Positions 23,135-31,109 of a DNA stretch of 49,754 bases are shown here, piece by piece; the first letter of the stretch is position 1, and each line of letters opens with the position of its first letter. Origin of the DNA: Verrucomicrobiota bacterium (GTDB lineage: Bacteria > Verrucomicrobiota > Kiritimatiellia > RFP12 > UBA1067); the NCBI GenBank assembly GCA_022704145.1, contig JAKJGY010000011.1, forward strand, positions 1 to 49,754, read 5' to 3'. The notes below the pieces were generated by a model. The model searched no databases and had not been told where the DNA came from. It saw nothing but the letters and a program-made list of their open reading frames with translations. The translations under genes were made by a program, and so were the position numbers.

Positions 23135-24436
23135 GTGTATAGTGTGCCTGCGCACGCGATGCAGTTGAGCTTGCGACTGGACGACCAGGAAGAGGAGCCC
23201 CCACAAGGACCAGCACCTCTTTTTTCTGTATCTGCCCCCGGAGCGGGCAGCCCGTCAACCATCCTTCCCCCCGTGGCTGAGCCGCCGCGCACGCGCGTCC
23301 TGCGCATGAGCCCGGCCTGCCGGGCCTTCCGCGCACGGTTCTTCCCTGAGGCGAGCGACGCTCAGTGGTCGGACTGGCGCTGGCAGATCCGTCACCGCAT
23401 CCGCACGTTCGAGGAGGTGCGCCGCATGGTGCAGCTCACGACCGAGGAGGAGAAGGCCCTGGAGCTGGGCGGGAAGATGCTGCCCCTGGCCGTGACGCCC
23501 CATTACATGGCGCTCGTCTCGCCGACCGACCCCGACCAGGCCATCCGCCGCTCGATGATCCCCACGGTCTACGAGCTGCGCCGCTGCCCCGGAGAGGCGG
23601 ACGACCCCTTGGGCGAGGAGCACCAGAGCCCGATCCCCGGACTCGTGCACCGCTATCCGGACCGGGTGCTGCTGCTGGCCACCGACTTCTGCTCGGCCTA
23701 CTGCCGGTACTGCACGCGCTCGCGGGTGGTGGGCCACGGCGCCCTGACACCGAGCACCCGGCGGCTGGAGATGGTCTTCGACTATATCCGGCGCAATCCG
23801 GCTGTCCGCGACGTGCTGGTCTCGGGAGGCGACCCCCTGACGCTGAGCGACGAGCGGCTGGAGTACATCCTCGCCAACCTGCGCGCCATCCCCCATGTCG
23901 AGGTCATCCGGCTCGGCACCAAGATCCCGGCGGTGCTGCCGCAGCGCATCACGCCGCAGCTCGTGCGCATGCTCCGCAAGTACCACCCGCTCTGGATGAG
24001 CCTGCACTTCACCCACCCGGACGAGTGCTGCCTCGAGACCGCCCGCGCCTGCGCCCTGCTGGCCGACGCCGGCATCCCGCTCGGCTCACAGACCGTCCTG
24101 CTCAAGGGCATGAACGACAGCGCCGAGGTGATGCGGCGCCTCGTCCACAGCCTGATGCGGATGCGCGTCAAGCCGTACTACCTGTACCAGTGCGACCCGA
24201 TCTCCGGCTCCGAACACTTCCGCACGGCGGTCTCCAAAGGCGTGGACGTCATCCGCGGCCTGCGGGGCCATACCAGCGGCTACGCGGTGCCGACCTACGT
24301 GATCGACGCGCCGGGCGGCGGGGGCAAGATCCCGGTCTCCCCCGACTACGTGGCGGGACGGGACGCCGAAGGCAACCTCCGCCTCACCAACTACGAGGGC
24401 GGCTCCTTCCAGTATCCGGATTACGTGACGGGATAG
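23135..24436 (+). CDS. KamA-family radical SAM protein (lysine 2,3-aminomutase-like)
   Basis: A 433-aa protein. Cluster cysteines C186, C190 and C193 in CSAYCRYC (CX3CX2C), VSGGDPLTLSDE, then LHFTHPDEC and the PLP-lysine region APGGGGKIPVSPDY. This is the full layout of lysine 2,3-aminomutase/glutamate 2,3-aminomutase-type enzymes, which turn an alpha-amino acid into its beta isomer with PLP and SAM. AGGAG six bases before the GTG at 23135 supports that start; the ATG at 23159 is the alternative. The N-terminus is an unusual Pro/Glu-rich tail of about 60 residues. The ATP-grasp gene follows after 14 bases, so they are one operon. Which amino acid is used cannot be told by eye. Confidence 0.88.
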   Translation: MYSVPAHAMQLSLRLDDQEEEPPQGPAPLFSVSAPGAGSPSTILPPVAEPPRTRVLRMSPACRAFRARFFPEASDAQWSDWRWQIRHRIRTFEEVRRMVQLTTEEEKALELGGKMLPLAVTPHYMALVSPTDPDQAIRRSMIPTVYELRRCPGEADDPLGEEHQSPIPGLVHRYPDRVLLLATDFCSAYCRYCTRSRVVGHGALTPSTRRLEMVFDYIRRNPAVRDVLVSGGDPLTLSDERLEYILANLRAIPHVEVIRLGTKIPAVLPQRITPQLVRMLRKYHPLWMSLHFTHPDECCLETARACALLADAGIPLGSQTVLLKGMNDSAEVMRRLVHSLMRMRVKPYYLYQCDPISGSEHFRTAVSKGVDVIRGLRGHTSGYAVPTYVIDAPGGGGKIPVSPDYVAGRDAEGNLRLTNYEGGSFQYPDYVTG

Positions 24437-24450
24437 GGGGAAGGGACACC

Positions 24451-25437
24451 ATGCTCATCGGCCTGACTTACGACCTGCGCTCGGACTACCTCGCGCAGGG
24501 GATGTCGCTGGAGGACACGGCGGAGTTCGACAAGGAGGAGACGATCGCCGGGATCGAGGGCGCCCTGCGCGAGCTGGGCCACCAGACCGACCGCATCGGC
24601 CACGCCCGGGCCCTGATCCGGCGCCTGGAGGCGGGCGACCGCTGGCCGCTGGTCTTCAACATCTGCGAGGGCCTCCAGGGCGTGGCCCGCGAGGCCCAGG
24701 TGCCCGCCCTGCTCGACCTCTACGGCGTGCCTTACGTCTTCTCCGACCCCCTGGTGCTGGCCCTGACGCTCCATAAGGGCCTGACCAAGCGCGTGGTGCG
24801 CGACGCGGGCGTGCCGACCAGCGACTTCGTGGTCTATGAGACCGCCGACGACCTCGCCGACCTCCGCTTCGGCGCGCCCTTCTTCGTCAAGCCCGTGGCT
24901 GAGGGGACCGGCAAGGGGTGCTCGGCCCGCTCGATCGTGCAGCACAGCGACCGCCTCGCGGCCACGTGCGACGCGCTCGTCGCGCGCTTCCGCCAGCCCG
25001 CGCTGATCGAGCCCTACCTCTGCGGACGCGAGTTCACCGTCGGCGTCACCGGCACCGGCCGGCAGGCGCGCGTCGTGGGCTCGATGGAGATCGTCCTGCT
25101 CGCCAACGCCGAGACCGGTGTCTACTCCTACGAGAATAAGGGCCACTACGAGGATCGCGTCGTCTACCCCGCCACCGACCCCGCGAACGACCCCGTGGCG
25201 GCGCAGGCCGAACGGGTCGCGCTCGACGCCTGGCGCGCGCTCGGCTGCCGCGACGGCGGCCGTGTCGACATCCGCTGCGACGGGCAGCAGAACGCGCTGT
25301 TCCTGGAGGTCAACCCGCTCGCCGGACTCAACCCCGTCGACTCCGACCTGCCGATCCTCGCCCGCCAGGCGGGCGTGAGCTACACCGAGCTGCTCGGCCG
25401 CATCCTGGCCTCGGCCATCGCGCGGGTAAGGGCGTAG
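24451..25437 (+). CDS. ATP-grasp ligase, D-alanine-D-alanine ligase-like
   Basis: A 328-aa protein with the ATP-grasp layout: N-terminal Rossmann part (GLTYDLR, VFNICEGLQG), central FFVKPVAEGTGKG with the ATP-binding Lys, a loop with the grasp hairpin (ALIEPYLCGREFTVGVTG), and the Mg-binding end FLEVNPLAGLNP. The FNICEG..REAQVPALLDLYGVPY block resembles Ddl. True Ddl genes usually lie with murein genes; here the partner is KamA, so the protein may attach an amino acid (possibly the beta-amino acid made by KamA) to another amino acid or peptide. That is inference. AGGG precedes the ATG. Confidence 0.82.
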   Translation: MLIGLTYDLRSDYLAQGMSLEDTAEFDKEETIAGIEGALRELGHQTDRIGHARALIRRLEAGDRWPLVFNICEGLQGVAREAQVPALLDLYGVPYVFSDPLVLALTLHKGLTKRVVRDAGVPTSDFVVYETADDLADLRFGAPFFVKPVAEGTGKGCSARSIVQHSDRLAATCDALVARFRQPALIEPYLCGREFTVGVTGTGRQARVVGSMEIVLLANAETGVYSYENKGHYEDRVVYPATDPANDPVAAQAERVALDAWRALGCRDGGRVDIRCDGQQNALFLEVNPLAGLNPVDSDLPILARQAGVSYTELLGRILASAIARVRA

Positions 25438-25450
25438 GGGCGCAAGCCGC

Positions 25451-28400
25451 CTATTCCAGCGGGATCGGGACCACCTGCCCTTCGGCCTGCGCGCGGAGCT
25501 CCTGGTCATGCCCGTGGAAGAGCCCGTTGGAGTCCATCCAGAGGGTCAGGCGCAGGCGCTCCTCGTCGGTCAGCACCACCTTGCCGTGACCCGCCTCAAG
25601 CATGGCCAAGAGTTTCGAGCCCCTGGCCCCGAACCGCCCCGGTAGCGTATACGGCTCGGTCCACCCGGCGTCGTCGTAGAACGTCACGAAGGGCCGCAGG
25701 CTCTTGAACGAGGTGAACCAGCAGTTGGGGTCCTTGAGGAAGTCGCCACGGCGCAGGTCGGGCGCGCGGCCCTTGCGCACCTCGCCGTGGCAGCCCGCGC
25801 ACTTCGCGTCCAGCACCGGCTGGACCAGGCGCGCGAAATGGAAGGGGTCCGAGCCGTCCGGATCGGGCACGATCCGCGACGGCGCCCGGCGCATGGCCAG
25901 CGGCGTGGCGCGCGGCGGCGGCCGCGCCGAGCCCACGCGCTGCTCGTGGCAGCCGTTGCACATCAGCGTCTCGCCGGGCGCGGTGTAGGTCACGCTGCGC
26001 ATGCCCTGCACGGCACAGCCCTTTTCGTCCAGCGCGTGGAAGAGCACAGGCACATTGACCGGCTGCTCCCAGTAGGCGCTGCCGTCCGCCTCCACCGGCA
26101 CCGTGCCCAGCACGCGCTTCGCGCCCTTCTGGCTGCCGAGGCCGATGCGCGGCTGGTCGGCGTTGGGCGTGGTCTTGGGCAGCACCTGCCAGATGCGCAA
26201 CGCCTTGACCGTCGTACCCTCGGGGAAGGGGCGCCGCGTGTTGTAGACGTTCACGAGGCCGACCTTCGCCAGCTTGGGCAGGCTCTCCGGCGGGATCGGC
26301 GCGGGCTTCTCTCCGCTGTCGAGCCGGGGCCGCCCCACCAGCGTTCCGTGCGCGAGCACCGGGGGCCGCGGCCGCGCCTGTAGCGGCATGGGGTCGAGGC
26401 AGGAGATCTGCGGGTGCGCGTAGATCGGGATCTTGTTGCCGAAGACGTCGAGCAGCGTGATGGCGTAGCGCCTGCGGGCCGTGTCGATTCCGCCGTACTG
26501 GGCGTTGGCCTCGCCGTCGTACACGCAGAGATAGTACTTCTCGCTCAGCGGCCACGGCGTCGCGTAGGCGGCAGAGCCTTTGTCGATGTAGAACTCCGAC
26601 TCCGGGAAGAGCTGGTCAGGCGTCACGCGCTTAACCTGCGACATGGCGTCGTCGTCCGCCACGGCAGGGTCGATCAGGATCACCGAACCGCGCGCCTCGG
26701 TGTGGTGCCCGGCGGCGATCGCCACATAGCGCGAGGACCCCGGCACCGCGCGCACGCTCATCTGCATGTGGGGCGCCGTGCGCTGCGACGTGTGCGTGTT
26801 GCCGTTGATGGCGCGCGAGTCGCGTCCGTCCGGGAAGGTCGTCCAGGCGTGGTGCGCCTGGCTGTGGCCGCGGTCGACGTAGTCCCAGCGCGTGTAGACG
26901 ATCATGCCGTTCAAGTCCACGCTGGGGTGCCACTCGTTGGTCTCGTGAGGGCTCAGGCGCACGATGTCCGTGCCGTCCTCGAACATCGTATGCAACGTGA
27001 AGCTGGGCACCGGCCTGCCGTGACAGCGGCCGTAGCCGCCGCGCCGCTCGGAGATGAAGGCCACCCGCCCGTTGGGCAGCCAGCAGGGCGCGAGGTCGTT
27101 GACACAGCCGTCGGTGAGCTGCACAAGCCCGGTGCCGTCGGCGTTGCAACGGAAGATGTGGAAGGTGGTGCGCTCGTTCCACACACGGATCTGAGGCTCG
27201 CCGTCCGTGTAACAGAAGAGGATCTGCCGGCCGTCGAACGAGAGGTCGGGGTCGAGGTAGCCGCCGTTGCCGAGCCGCTGACCTTTGCGCGCGCCCGCCT
27301 CGATCACGGCGTTCTCCAGCAGGTTCCGCGCGACCGGCGCGTCGGACCACGGGCGCTCCAGCACATAGAGCCCGTTGCCCTGGGTGGTGCCGTGCAGCGT
27401 GGCGTGAAAGCCGAAGTACTGGTCGCACATGTGGTTGCCCCACTTGAACTCGTCCGGCGGCAGCGCCTCGCGCGTGATGAACAGCAAACGCTCGATCGGG
27501 CGCAGCAACGGGTTCGCGAAGGCGATCTCGCGGCGCAACGCGCGCGCCTGCGTAAAGAGGGCCAGGCGGGCCGCCTCGTCCGCCACCTGCGTCGCCCGCG
27601 CCGCACGCTCCAGCGCCGCGAGCCGCTCGCCCGCCGCCGCCAGCGGCGCCTGCGCGTGGAGGTCGTCATAGAGCGCGCGCGTCCGCCGCACCACCACATC
27701 CAGCGGGTCGCGGTCCTCGGGCAGGAGCGCCGCCGCACGCTGATACGTCTGCTCCAGCCGCGTCGCCTCATCCGCGATGCCGCCGTGCGCCTTGGGCTTC
27801 TGGCTCAGCTCACGCCCCAGGATGCGGTACTCCCGGGCCGCCTCCTCGCCGAGCGCGGCGACCTGCGCCTCGAACCGCTCGCGCGCGGCGGGATCAGGCA
27901 CCGCCGCCAGCCGCAGCGCCTTCAAGAAGTCTGGCGCGGGGATCCCCGCGTACACGATGAACTGGACCGAGCTGGGGCCGGGGTTGCCCTGCTGCACACC
28001 GGAATCGTCCAGCGCGGCGCGGGCCAGGAAGCGCTCCGCGCCCTCCGGCACCCGGTAGACCAGCAGGCCCGGAGAATGCGTCCCGACACCGTCGGAATAA
28101 GGCTGCCCCTTCACCTTGAAACCGCCGCCCGCGACACTGCGGTTCTTGACGGAGCCGTTCCAGCCGCACTGCTCATGCACCCAGTCCAGTTGCGTAAGCC
28201 TGCGCTCGCCCGACGCGCCCACGAAGCGCGCGTCCAACCAGTCCGAATGGTCGCACGCGTAGCTGTCGCCGCCGTCGGTGACGATCAGCGTCACGTACGG
28301 CACGCCGCGCACATCGGCCTCAACCTCCACCCCCTGCCCCTCGGTCCGGGCAGTCACAAGCGGGCTCACATAGCGCAGCGCGCCGGGATCACAGGCCGTC

Positions 28401-28501
28401 GCGAGCGTCTCACGTGTCACCGGCCCCGCCACGCCGCTCAAGGCCGCCAATAGCCCCGCCGCAAAAGCAACCGCACCCCGTCCGCTCCCCGTCTGCCGCA
28501 T
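25451..28501 (-). CDS. NPCBM-domain, HzsA-like dihaem cytochrome c protein
   Basis: A 1016-aa secreted protein (signal GAVAFAAGLLAALSGVAG). Residues ~50-190 form an NPCBM/NEW2-like carbohydrate-binding domain (SDWLDARFVG, GVGTHSPGLLVYRVPEG). A helical region is followed by a large beta-propeller (GYLDPDLSFDGRQILFCYTD, DLAPCWLPNGRVAFISERRGGYGRCH) like the hydrazine synthase alpha-subunit fold. Two haem c motifs lie near the C-terminus, C848-NGCH and C901-AGCH. Such HzsA-related proteins occur widely in PVC bacteria that are not anammox organisms, so a role in hydrazine synthesis is not implied; a periplasmic redox role tied to sugars is possible. AGGAGG precedes the ATG. It is convergent with the ATP-grasp gene, 13 bases apart. 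Confidence 0.8.
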   Translation of the reverse strand: MRQTGSGRGAVAFAAGLLAALSGVAGPVTRETLATACDPGALRYVSPLVTARTEGQGVEVEADVRGVPYVTLIVTDGGDSYACDHSDWLDARFVGASGERRLTQLDWVHEQCGWNGSVKNRSVAGGGFKVKGQPYSDGVGTHSPGLLVYRVPEGAERFLARAALDDSGVQQGNPGPSSVQFIVYAGIPAPDFLKALRLAAVPDPAARERFEAQVAALGEEAAREYRILGRELSQKPKAHGGIADEATRLEQTYQRAAALLPEDRDPLDVVVRRTRALYDDLHAQAPLAAAGERLAALERAARATQVADEAARLALFTQARALRREIAFANPLLRPIERLLFITREALPPDEFKWGNHMCDQYFGFHATLHGTTQGNGLYVLERPWSDAPVARNLLENAVIEAGARKGQRLGNGGYLDPDLSFDGRQILFCYTDGEPQIRVWNERTTFHIFRCNADGTGLVQLTDGCVNDLAPCWLPNGRVAFISERRGGYGRCHGRPVPSFTLHTMFEDGTDIVRLSPHETNEWHPSVDLNGMIVYTRWDYVDRGHSQAHHAWTTFPDGRDSRAINGNTHTSQRTAPHMQMSVRAVPGSSRYVAIAAGHHTEARGSVILIDPAVADDDAMSQVKRVTPDQLFPESEFYIDKGSAAYATPWPLSEKYYLCVYDGEANAQYGGIDTARRRYAITLLDVFGNKIPIYAHPQISCLDPMPLQARPRPPVLAHGTLVGRPRLDSGEKPAPIPPESLPKLAKVGLVNVYNTRRPFPEGTTVKALRIWQVLPKTTPNADQPRIGLGSQKGAKRVLGTVPVEADGSAYWEQPVNVPVLFHALDEKGCAVQGMRSVTYTAPGETLMCNGCHEQRVGSARPPPRATPLAMRRAPSRIVPDPDGSDPFHFARLVQPVLDAKCAGCHGEVRKGRAPDLRRGDFLKDPNCWFTSFKSLRPFVTFYDDAGWTEPYTLPGRFGARGSKLLAMLEAGHGKVVLTDEERLRLTLWMDSNGLFHGHDQELRAQAEGQVVPIPLE

Positions 28502-28549
28502 GCCGCCCCCCTCCTGCCATACGTTCTGCCTGAACCGAGAACAGGATGG

Positions 28550-28558
28550 AGTATAGCA
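28550..28558 (-). promoter_or_regulatory. Extended -10 box of the HzsA-like gene
   Basis: On the minus strand TGCTATACT, an extended -10 (TGn plus TATACT). No convincing -35 is seen, which is common with extended -10 elements. The leader would be about 40 bases and ends in the AGGAGG before the ATG at 28501. Confidence 0.45.
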
Positions 28559-28713
28559 AAATGGGTGTTCACGTCACTGTTTGTTCTTTGGGAACCTCAG
28601 GGCGCCTGACAGTTCTATGAAGGTCGGTTCTTCGCTTTCGGAGACTTGGAGATTGCCAAAAGGAACGGCCGCGACAGCCTGAAAGAGGATTGTAAACCAG
28701 CACATTTATCGGG

Positions 28714-28742
28714 TTGACAATATGACGCCGGATCTCTATGCT
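28714..28742 (+). promoter_or_regulatory. Near-consensus promoter of the TonB-dependent receptor gene
   Basis: TTGACA, a 17-base spacer and TATGCT. Only eight bases separate the -10 from the ATG at 28751, so the predicted transcript starts within one or two bases of the start codon. No Shine-Dalgarno sequence is present. Confidence 0.7.
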
Positions 28743-28750
28743 CCCCACGC

Positions 28751-30556
28751 ATGAGACGCCCCCCCTGCCGATCTCCGCTACCCCTGCACGCGCTCGCCGC
28801 AATCGCCCTCCTCGCCCCGTCCGTACGGGCGCAGCAGGCCCCCTCCAACATCGTCGTGCGCGTCGAGGCCCTCTCGCTCGCCCCGACCTCTCGCCCCGGC
28901 CCCAGCCTGCTTAAGGACATTCCGGGTCTCACCCTGCGCGACCAGGGCGCGGGAGGCCCGCAGTCCGACCTCTCCGTGCGCGGCAGCCCGTTCAACAGCA
29001 CGGGGTTGCTGCTGGACGGGCTCACGCTGCGCAACGCCCAGACCGAGCATTTCCACGCCGACGTGCCCGCACCGGAAGTCTGGTTCGAGACGCCGACCGT
29101 CCTGACCGGCCTCGACCGCTTCCGCATCGCCCCCGGCCACCCCTCGGGTTCGGTCAGCCTCGAACTCGCGCCCCTCGCCAGCGACCTGCGCTCGCTCACC
29201 GCAGGCACGGGCAGCAAGGGCCTGCTCTTCGGCAGCGCCCTCGCCACCGAGACCGAGCCCCTCGCCGGCGGCGGCCACGCGGGCGCCTCGGCTTTCGTCT
29301 CGGCCGACCGCTCCAGCCAGACCGACGGCTTCTCCGGCAACGACCTCCGGCGCGTCTCCGCAGGCGGCCGCCTGAGCGCGACAGGCGACACCCTCCAGGG
29401 CGACCTCGTGACGGCCGCCTCCTGGCGCGAGTTCGGCGCGCGCGGCTTCTACGGGGCCAACCCGGTCTACCCTGCGGCCGAAAAGGTCTCGGCCGCCCTG
29501 GTGGCCGGCTCCCTCAAGCGTCTGGACGACCCGCTCAACCCCTTCCGCCTCTCCGCCGCCTGGCAGCAAACCGCCGACACCTACTGGCTCAACCGCTATA
29601 ACCATGCCCTCTACCAGAACACGCACACCACCGACCTCCTCGCGCTCCACGCCGACGGCCGCCGCACCTTCTCCGAGGCCTGGTCCGTTGACCTGCGCGC
29701 CGACCTCGACCGCGAGGCCCTGGACAGCTCGTCGCTCGGCGACCATTCCCGCAACCACGCGTCCCTGGCCGCCCTCCCGAATTACAGCCTCGGCGCGCTG
29801 AGCCTGACGCTCGGCGGCGCGCTCGAGCTGTTCTCCGACGGCACGCCGGCCTGGTTGCCCGCCGCGGGCGCCGAATGGGCGTTGTCGGACGACCACACCC
29901 TGTTCCTCACTTACACCGAGGCGGTGCGGCGCCCCTCCTACACCGAGCTGAACTACGAGTCGCCCGACTCGCTCGGTAACCGCGGCCTCGACCGCCAGCG
30001 CACCCGCACCGCCGAGTTCGGCTGGCGGGGACGTCACGCCGCCTTTGACTGGCGAACGACGCTCTTCCTGGAGGAGGGCCGCAATATCGTCGACTGGATC
30101 CGCGCCGCCCCCGGAAGCCGCTGGACAGCCGTCAACCTCGAGGAGGTCCGCACGTGGGGCCTGGCCGCCGAGGGACGCGCAACACTCTCGGCGGACACCG
30201 ACCTGCGGCTGGATGTGCTGGCGCTCGACAAACGCGAACCGACGTCGGTGTACGCCAGCCGGTACGCCCTCGACTACCCGGAGCACTCGGGCGGCGTGAC
30301 GCTGCGCCACCGCCTCACACGCGCCTGGCTCGCACGCCTGCGCCAAGGCGTCGCGCACTATGCCGACAATCCCTCACGACAGCACGACGACTGGCTGGTG
30401 GACACCGGGGTCGAGCTTCAGTGGCAGCCGCCCCGCCTCGGCGGGGTCACCGTCAACCTGGGCGCCGACAACCTGCTCGATGACGATTTCCAGACCTTCC
30501 CGGGCCAGGCGTCCGCCGGCCGCCGCTTCTTCGCCTCGGTCGCCTACACGTGGTGA
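28751..30556 (+). CDS. TonB-dependent outer-membrane receptor
   Basis: A 601-aa protein with a signal peptide (LHALAAIALLAPSVRAQ). The plug domain includes LLKDIPGLTLRDQGAGGPQSDLSVRG and LLLDGLTLRNAQ (DIPGLTLRD, SDLSVRG, LLLDG). It is followed by a beta-barrel with alternating strands, an YTEAVRRPSYTELNYES loop, and a terminal aromatic strand ending AYTW, the outer-membrane insertion signature. It is small for the family (600-800), with no N-terminal carboxypeptidase-like domain and no SusD neighbour, so it resembles vitamin/metal-type or simple oligosaccharide receptors. The ligand is unknown. The very short or absent 5' leader is unusual (see findings). It is convergent with the small membrane protein, 3 bases apart. 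Confidence 0.88.
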   Translation: MRRPPCRSPLPLHALAAIALLAPSVRAQQAPSNIVVRVEALSLAPTSRPGPSLLKDIPGLTLRDQGAGGPQSDLSVRGSPFNSTGLLLDGLTLRNAQTEHFHADVPAPEVWFETPTVLTGLDRFRIAPGHPSGSVSLELAPLASDLRSLTAGTGSKGLLFGSALATETEPLAGGGHAGASAFVSADRSSQTDGFSGNDLRRVSAGGRLSATGDTLQGDLVTAASWREFGARGFYGANPVYPAAEKVSAALVAGSLKRLDDPLNPFRLSAAWQQTADTYWLNRYNHALYQNTHTTDLLALHADGRRTFSEAWSVDLRADLDREALDSSSLGDHSRNHASLAALPNYSLGALSLTLGGALELFSDGTPAWLPAAGAEWALSDDHTLFLTYTEAVRRPSYTELNYESPDSLGNRGLDRQRTRTAEFGWRGRHAAFDWRTTLFLEEGRNIVDWIRAAPGSRWTAVNLEEVRTWGLAAEGRATLSADTDLRLDVLALDKREPTSVYASRYALDYPEHSGGVTLRHRLTRAWLARLRQGVAHYADNPSRQHDDWLVDTGVELQWQPPRLGGVTVNLGADNLLDDDFQTFPGQASAGRRFFASVAYTW

Positions 30557-30559
30557 CCG

Positions 30560-31084
30560 CTATCCCAGCGCGAAGCCCGCCACGATCAGAGCGGCCGCCG
30601 CCCACGCGCGCCGCGGGATACGGAACAGGAACGGCGCGGCCAGCACGCAGAACCCCAGCAACGCCGCCGCGGCCCACGCCGCCCAACCGGGCGACCGCGC
30701 AGCGCGCAGGCTGGCGGAGGCCCACGCCGCAAACACGCCCATCAGCACGGAACCGCAAACCGCCTCCGCCTGCCAGCCCCTCAGCTCTCGCCGCGAGGTC
30801 GCGATGCGGTCCGCGTCGCCGCAGGGCGCCGCGGCCCACGCCACCCCGCACGCCAACAGGAACCCCGCCCAAGGCCCCAGCCGCGCGAAACCCGCCCAGG
30901 CCGGACGTGCCGTCCACGCCAGCACGCCGGCCAGCACCGGCGGCAGCACCAGGCAGGCCGCGCAGGACACGCGCCGCCAGACAGGGCGCCAGACCGCCTC
31001 CCCGCAATACGGGCAGAGCCGGTACGTCACGCCCGGAATCCGCCCGCACGCCACACATTCGCCTGCCCGCCTCGCGCCGCCCAT
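30560..31084 (-). CDS. Small zinc-ribbon membrane protein of unknown function
   Basis: A 174-aa protein. It begins with a zinc-ribbon-like double CxxC (Cys10, Cys13, Cys24, Cys27: CVACG, CPYCG) and continues with four hydrophobic segments (CLVLPPVLAGVLAW, LGPWAGFLLACGVAWAAA, VCGSVLMGVFAAWA, AAWAAAALLGFCVLAAPFLF). The ATG at 31084 was chosen since the conserved CxxC then lies near the start. It lies 25 bases downstream of the efflux operon on the same strand and could be co-transcribed. No family is recognised. Confidence 0.6.
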   Translation of the reverse strand: MGGARRAGECVACGRIPGVTYRLCPYCGEAVWRPVWRRVSCAACLVLPPVLAGVLAWTARPAWAGFARLGPWAGFLLACGVAWAAAPCGDADRIATSRRELRGWQAEAVCGSVLMGVFAAWASASLRAARSPGWAAWAAAALLGFCVLAAPFLFRIPRRAWAAAALIVAGFALG

Positions 31085-31109
31085 AGCCGCCCCGCGCCCC
31101 CCCCGCTGT

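Noticed and set aside
24451..25437. Ordinary murein D-Ala-D-Ala ligase (ddl)
   Set aside because: No mur/fts neighbours, and tight coupling to an aminomutase gene; left as D-Ala-D-Ala ligase-like.
25451..28501. Evidence for anammox metabolism
   Set aside because: Only an HzsA-like fold is present, without HzsB/C or hydrazine dehydrogenase genes; such homologues are widespread in non-anammox PVC bacteria.
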